Source: an uncultured bacterium (lineage in GTDB: Bacteria; Planctomycetota; Phycisphaerae; Phycisphaerales; SM1A02). Taken from it: a stretch of DNA of 6,218 bases. Positions within the stretch are counted from its first letter, which is position 1, and each line of letters begins with the position of its first letter. Below, in pieces: positions 5,487 through 6,218 of this stretch. The stretch lies in the NCBI GenBank assembly GCA_903914045.1, contig CAIWNO010000048.1:1-6218 (forward strand), in the 5' to 3' direction. The translations under genes were made by a program, and so were the position numbers. Under the pieces are notes generated by a model that made no database searches, was not told where the DNA came from, and saw only the letters and a program-made list of their open reading frames with translations.

Positions 5487-6218
5487 ATGAACCACAACCA
5501 ACCCATTCAACGCGCGCTTCTTTCTGTGAGTGATAAGAGCGGCTTGGTGGAGTTTGCACAAGCGTTAGCCGCCAATGGCGTTGAAATTGTCAGCACGGGC
5601 GGCACCGCTAAAGCGCTTATGGCCGCGGGCATTACGGTTGTGGCCATTGAAAAGTTAACTGGGTTTCCAGAAATGATGGACGGCCGCGTGAAGACGCTGC
5701 ACCCGCGCGTGCATGGCGGATTGCTTGGCAGGCGCAATGTGCCAGAGCATGTCGCAGCCATGAAAGAGCATGGAATTGCGCCGATTGATTTGGTGTGCGT
5801 CAGTTTGTATCCATTTGGTAACACCATTGCCAAGGCTGGCGTGACTGAAGAAGAGGCGATTGAGCAAATTGATATTGGCGGGCCCGCCATGATTCGAAGT
5901 GCATCAAAGAATTATGAGTTTGTGACGGTGGTGACTTCTCCAAATCAATACGCGCGTGTTGTTGCGGACATTGCAGCGAACCATGGCGCCACCACGCCCA
6001 CGCTTCGCAAGAAATTGGCGGCCGAGGCGTTTGATCACACCGCGAAGTACGACACCATGATTGCGGCGTGGATGGCGCGCGTGGAAGCGAATGCTGGCGC
6101 GAATATTGGCGCGAATATTGGCGCGAATATTGGCGCGAATGTTGGCGCGAATGTTGGCGTGAATGTTGGCGCGAATGAATTACCCGACACAATTCAGGTT
6201 GCTCTGACGCGCAAGGCG
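5487..6218 (+). CDS. purH: Bifunctional AICAR formyltransferase / IMP cyclohydrolase, 5' part only
   Basis: The first 244 codons are present and the gene runs off the right edge in frame. PurH carries out the last two steps of IMP synthesis in the cytoplasm. The visible part is the N-terminal IMP cyclohydrolase (MGS-like) domain: ALLSVSDKSG (10-19), IVSTGGTAKAL (34-44), RVKTLHPRVHGG (67-78, Lys69), SLYPF (106-110, Tyr108), IDIGGPAMIRSASKN (128-142, Asp129, Lys141) and AFDHTAKYDTMIA (181-193). The Lys, Tyr, Asp and Lys residues implicated in cyclohydrolase chemistry are therefore all present. The residue before LYPF is Ser106, where most PurH proteins have Asn. Residues 201-230 are an ANIG-type tandem repeat in the inter-domain linker. 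After it, LPDTIQVALTRKA matches the entry to the formyltransferase domain, which is cut off. The ATG at 5487 aligns with known PurH starts but has no Shine-Dalgarno. The AT-rich 120 bases upstream probably hold its promoter, though I cannot place one. Confidence 0.95.
   Translation, partial: MNHNQPIQRALLSVSDKSGLVEFAQALAANGVEIVSTGGTAKALMAAGITVVAIEKLTGFPEMMDGRVKTLHPRVHGGLLGRRNVPEHVAAMKEHGIAPIDLVCVSLYPFGNTIAKAGVTEEEAIEQIDIGGPAMIRSASKNYEFVTVVTSPNQYARVVADIAANHGATTPTLRKKLAAEAFDHTAKYDTMIAAWMARVEANAGANIGANIGANIGANVGANVGVNVGANELPDTIQVALTRKA
6087..6176 (+). repeat. 12-base tandem array inside purH
   Basis: Seven and a half in-frame copies of GCGAATRTTGGC. The first is GCGAATGCTGGC, copies 2-4 are identical GCGAATATTGGC, copies 5-6 are identical GCGAATGTTGGC, copy 7 differs from these by one base at its start (GTG), and a half copy ends the array. 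They encode ANAG, ANIG x3, ANVG x2, VNVG, AN (residues 201-230). Runs of base-identical copies point to recent slippage or unequal exchange. The 12-base period preserves the reading frame whatever the copy number. Confidence 0.95.

Noticed and set aside
6087..6176. CRISPR-like array
   Set aside because: Units are 12 bases, contiguous and without spacers, and they lie in frame inside purH.
5800..6192. - strand frame with a repeated RQHS/RQYS peptide
   Set aside because: It is the antisense reading of the purH tandem array, and the + strand is unambiguous PurH.

Overview
The window is chromosomal DNA from a Gram-negative bacterium. Two products have export signals, a lipobox and an AxA-type signal peptidase I site, and the genes are ordinary metabolic ones. 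Base composition looks balanced. Only one of the five starts has a strong Shine-Dalgarno sequence. A CpeT/CpcT-like lipoprotein, a periplasmic PQQ-type propeller and weak Shine-Dalgarno use are all compatible with Planctomycetota, Phycisphaerae-like lineages in particular. That placement is an inference and should be held loosely.

Layout from left to right. Positions 1-284 hold no convincing gene but form a run of closely spaced hairpins on the + strand, ending in a textbook intrinsic terminator: probably a structured RNA or a 3' UTR whose start lies outside the window. A second terminator faces it from the - strand and ends prpC (406-1563, -), a 2-methylcitrate/citrate synthase. A 50-base divergent intergenic region with a perfect 12-base palindrome separates prpC from a CpeT/CpcT-family lipoprotein gene (1614-2261, +). 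This is followed 69 bases later by prpB (2331-3260, +), methylisocitrate lyase. A 564-base stretch without a gene (3261-3824) contains a second structured region with a terminator. Next come an exported PQQ-type beta-propeller protein (3825-5366, +) with a repetitive Glu-Pro-rich tail, and the 5' part of purH (5487 to the window edge, +), of the late purine pathway.

prpC and prpB encode the condensing and cleaving enzymes of the 2-methylcitrate cycle, which turns propionyl-CoA plus oxaloacetate into succinate and pyruvate. No methylcitrate dehydratase (prpD, or acnD/prpF) is in the window, so it must be elsewhere if the cycle is complete. The lipoprotein between them has no known link to propionate. 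The propeller gene and purH look like unrelated neighbours.

No wholly new multi-gene system is evident. The items most worth a second look are an in-frame 12-base tandem array in the linker between the two PurH domains, a second 12-base-period array in the neighbouring propeller gene, the two structured RNA candidates, and the palindrome that could act as a symmetric -10 element for the divergent prpC/lipoprotein promoters.
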